Positions 7,213 to 9,077 of a stretch of DNA of 9,077 bases are shown here, in pieces (positions within the stretch are counted from its first letter, which is position 1; the number at the start of each line of letters is the position of its first letter). Under the pieces are notes generated by a model that worked only from the letters and a program-made list of their open reading frames with translations, did not search any database and had not been told where the DNA came from. The position numbers and the translations under genes were made by a program. The DNA lies in contig JABUTP010000038.1 of assembly GCA_021443625.1 (NCBI GenBank), positions 1 through 9,077 on the forward strand. Reading direction: 5' to 3'. This DNA comes from Bacteroidales bacterium (lineage in GTDB: Bacteria; Bacteroidota; Bacteroidia; Bacteroidales; UBA932).

Positions 7213-8312
7213 CAGCCGATCTCCTCTTTTGAAAAATTGCCCGCACTTACCGAAAACATTGCCGACGGCACATCTATCGAATTGACGATTTTGTCGAGCC
7301 GGACCTTGTTGCTGTCGGTTATGAAAATCTGCCCGAAATTATCGTTAGCAACGAGTTTCAGCAGAAATTCAACACGGCGCGAGTCGAGCTTGTCGAAAAT
7401 GTCATCCAAGAGCAGTATCGGAGCGAAGCCGTAATGGTTCGCCATCAGCTCGAATTCGGCGAGTTTGAGCGCCATCAGGAATGTCTTCTGCTGACCCTGG
7501 GAACCGCAACTGCGGATGGGATACCCGTTCATGTTGAACGTCAGGTCGTCCCGCTGGGGGCCGGAAGATGTGTAGCGGAGGGCAAGGTCGCGGGACATAT
7601 TCTTTTGGAACAGCGTGTTCAGGTCGCAATTTTCCATATCGGAAACATATACGAGCGAAATCTCCTCCTTGCCGTCGGAAATGAGGCGGTAATATTCCTG
7701 CGCCTTCACGTTCAGATCCGCGGCAAGCGACTTGCGCCGAGAGTGGATGTAGCCCGCAAAGCCGTTCATCTTGAAGGTGATGGTCTCAATCAGATCCTGC
7801 TGCGGAACATCCTGCTTCAACAGTTTGTTGCGGTATTGGAGAAGTTTGTTGTACGACTGGAGCGAACGGAGGTATTCCCGGTCGGTCTGGGAAAGGATGA
7901 TGTTCACGAAACGGCGCCGCTGCTCAGCCGCATCGTTGATGAGGGAGTTGTCGGCGGGGGAAATCATCACTATGGGAATGATACCTATGTGATCCGAAAG
8001 CCTTTCGTAGTTCTTCTTGTTGAACCGGACCTGCTTGACGGAGCCTTCCAGACTGGCTGCCACCAGATTGCGGGTGCCGTCGGACATCTCGTACTCCCCG
8101 CTCAGAACCATCTGCTTCTCCCCCACCCGGCAGCAGAACTGCTCCGAGGCGTGGAAGTAGCTCTTGGTCATCGAGAGATAATACACCGCATCGAGAAGGT
8201 TGGTCTTGCCCTCGCCGTTTCCGCCGCTTATGCAGTTGATGCGCGGAGAGAACTCGAGGTGCCCCTCGGCGATGTTTTTGAAGTTCTGCAGGTTAATTTT
8301 GTGGAGATACAT
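7212..8312 (-). CDS. recF: DNA replication and repair protein RecF
   Basis: RecF is an SMC-like ABC ATPase that binds gapped DNA and, with RecO and RecR, helps load RecA for gap repair. It has 366 residues, the family length. Walker A GGNGEGKTN is at 30-38 after the N-terminal strand LHKINLQNFKNI. The central region carries the RecF-typical EQRRRFVNIILSQTDREYLRSL block (130-151), then TSSGPQRDDL (248-257), the ABC signature CGSQGQQKTF (269-278) and Walker B ILLLDDIFDKLD (299-310). The residue after RRRFV is Asn, where I remember Asp in many relatives (RRRFLD); its effect is unknown. The ATG at 8312 gives the standard MYLHKINLQNFKN start. The gene leads a probable recF-DUF721-pdxB operon and is divergent from the TPR gene. 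dnaA, dnaN and gyrB, its neighbours in many other phyla, are not here. Confidence 0.97.
   Translation of the reverse strand: MYLHKINLQNFKNIAEGHLEFSPRINCISGGNGEGKTNLLDAVYYLSMTKSYFHASEQFCCRVGEKQMVLSGEYEMSDGTRNLVAASLEGSVKQVRFNKKNYERLSDHIGIIPIVMISPADNSLINDAAEQRRRFVNIILSQTDREYLRSLQSYNKLLQYRNKLLKQDVPQQDLIETITFKMNGFAGYIHSRRKSLAADLNVKAQEYYRLISDGKEEISLVYVSDMENCDLNTLFQKNMSRDLALRYTSSGPQRDDLTFNMNGYPIRSCGSQGQQKTFLMALKLAEFELMANHYGFAPILLLDDIFDKLDSRRVEFLLKLVANDNFGQIFITDSNKVRLDKIVNSIDVPSAMFSVSAGNFSKEEIG
7221..7227 (-). promoter_or_regulatory. Ribosome binding site of the DUF721 gene, inside recF
   Basis: The minus strand reads AGAGGAG, eight bases before the DUF721 start codon and inside the last codons of recF (KEEIG). 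It is a stronger Shine-Dalgarno match than anything before folD or pdxB, and supports the start at 7212 in the TGATG overlap. Confidence 0.55.
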
Positions 8313-8334
8313 AACACCCTTGCTTTGTCGGCAG

Positions 8335-8355
8335 GCAAATTTAGATAATTTATCC
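8335..8355 (-). promoter_or_regulatory. Putative promoter box of the recF-DUF721-pdxB operon
   Basis: The minus strand carries TAAATTTG at 8343-8336, a perfect TAnnTTTG -7 element, 23 bases before the recF ATG. The surrounding 21 bases match the box before ffh (4674-4694) at 18 positions. No good TTTG is visible at the -33 distance, so the upstream element is either degenerate or absent. Confidence 0.5.
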
Positions 8356-8365
8356 GATTGGGGCG

Positions 8366-8395
8366 ATTGCCGTTTCGGTTTTTTTTGTATTTTTG
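8366..8395 (+). promoter_or_regulatory. Putative promoter of the TPR gene
   Basis: TATTTTTG at 8388-8395 is a perfect TAnnTTTG -7 element. ATTG at 8366-8369, 18 bases upstream, is a one-mismatch -33 box. A run of eight T (8379-8386) lies between them. The -7 box is 44 bases before the TPR start codon, leaving a leader of about 40 bases. It faces away from the recF promoter, and the two -7 boxes are 44 bases apart. Confidence 0.5.
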
Positions 8396-8439
8396 CAACC
8401 TTTTGAGAAAGTTCGCAAACGAAACAAATAGATCAAAAT

Positions 8440-9077
8440 ATGGCTACAACTAAAACAAATGCTCAGGAAGAGAACCTGAATCAGGGAGTCGCCGAAACCG
8501 TCTCCAATGTTGAAACATTCCTCAAAGACAATGGCAAAACCCTCGGTTGGGCAGCGGGTCTGGTTGTCGTAATCGTCCTCGCCGTTTTCGCCTACACCAA
8601 CTGGGTTATGGCTCCCGCCAGAGAGAAGGCCAAAGGTGAAGCCTTTGCCGCAGAAGCTTATTTCCAGAAGGGAGATTATGAAACCGCCCTCAGCGGTGAC
8701 GGCAACTGTCTGGGTCTGGCCGACGTCATTGACCAGTACGGCAGCAAAGCCGGCAAGGGTATCTATTTTGAGGCCGGTGCCTGCCAGCTCCAGCTCAAGA
8801 ACTACACCGAAGCCCTCAATTACTTCAAGAAGTACAAGGGAAGCGACAAACTGCTCAAGGCCCGCTCCCTCTGCTGCATAGGCGACTGCTACGCAGGTCT
8901 CGATGACCTTGCCCAGGCCCTTGCATCGTACAAGGCTGCCGCATCGGCTTCCGACAACATCCTTGCCGCAGGTTATCTGCTCAAGGCCGGCATCACCGCA
9001 GAAGCCCTCGGTCTCCCCGAAGAAGCCCTCGGGTATTACAAATCCATCAAGAACAAATACCCCGCATCGGTCGAGGC
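8440..9077 (+). CDS. Membrane-anchored tetratricopeptide repeat protein (3' partial)
   Basis: The frame is open from the ATG at 8440 to the right edge, giving 212 complete codons without a stop. An acidic, polar N-terminal segment (1-34) precedes one hydrophobic helix (about 35-57, GWAAGLVVVIVLAVFAY), followed by positive residues (APAREKAKG). The rest is helical with TPR-like repeats at roughly 107-133, 142-169 and 174-208 (the last with GLPEEALGYYKSIKNKYP). The layout resembles YfgM-like proteins, which have a single N-terminal anchor and a TPR domain outside the cytoplasm. In the Bacteroidota family I recall, proteins are about 220-230 residues, so only a short C-terminal piece is probably missing. 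Five cysteines (C90, C116, C145, C146, C150) stand out. Function is unknown; TPR domains usually mediate protein-protein contact, and a role near the Sec translocon is only a possibility. It is transcribed away from recF. In related genomes I recall ribH following, outside this window. Confidence 0.85.
   Translation, partial: MATTKTNAQEENLNQGVAETVSNVETFLKDNGKTLGWAAGLVVVIVLAVFAYTNWVMAPAREKAKGEAFAAEAYFQKGDYETALSGDGNCLGLADVIDQYGSKAGKGIYFEAGACQLQLKNYTEALNYFKKYKGSDKLLKARSLCCIGDCYAGLDDLAQALASYKAAASASDNILAAGYLLKAGITAEALGLPEEALGYYKSIKNKYPASVE

Noticed and set aside
7434..8348. A 304-codon open frame antisense to recF, running into the divergent promoter
   Set aside because: Shadow of recF in the aligned antisense frame; the recF motifs are unmistakable on the other strand.
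8379..8386. Eight-T run as an intrinsic terminator
   Set aside because: No GC-rich stem precedes it, and no plus-strand gene ends upstream; it sits between the putative -33 and -7 boxes of the TPR promoter.

Overview
The window looks like a Bacteroidota chromosome, probably of the order Bacteroidales. Three things point there: the protein sequences read like Bacteroidales versions of their families; most starts lack a clear Shine-Dalgarno sequence; and the intergenic gaps carry TAnnTTTG-type boxes, the -7 element of Bacteroidota promoters. Base composition is moderately GC-rich by eye (not computed), which would fit an Alistipes-like or uncultured Bacteroidales lineage better than a classical Bacteroides. 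The genus cannot be fixed from this sequence. Gene density is very high and no gap exceeds 130 bases, so there is no large non-coding stretch to explain. I saw no insertion sequence, CRISPR array, tRNA or rRNA.

Layout. Positions 1-2359 (+): the end of an importer operon for an iron-siderophore, haem or cobalamin type substrate, made of a substrate-binding protein cut by the left edge, a FecCD-type permease and its ATPase, tightly packed. Positions 2360-2430: a short gap between convergent genes holding two small inverted repeats. Positions 2431-4652 (-): ffh (signal recognition particle GTPase) followed by folD (one-carbon folate enzyme). Positions 4707-5864 (-): lysA (last step of lysine synthesis). 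Positions 5943-8312 (-): recF, a DUF721/DciA-like gene and pdxB, packed as one transcription unit. Positions 8313-8439: a divergent promoter region. Positions 8440-9077 (+): a membrane-anchored TPR protein cut by the right edge.

How the genes fit together. Apart from the importer, these are housekeeping genes: DNA repair and replication (recF, DUF721/DciA-like), protein targeting (ffh), folate one-carbon flux (folD), pyridoxal phosphate synthesis (pdxB) and a pyridoxal-phosphate enzyme (lysA). The most interesting non-coding signal is a near-identical 21-base promoter-like box at almost the same distance (21 and 22 bases) from the ffh and recF start codons. I found no convincing new biological system; the findings are modest and mostly concern gene order and promoter structure.
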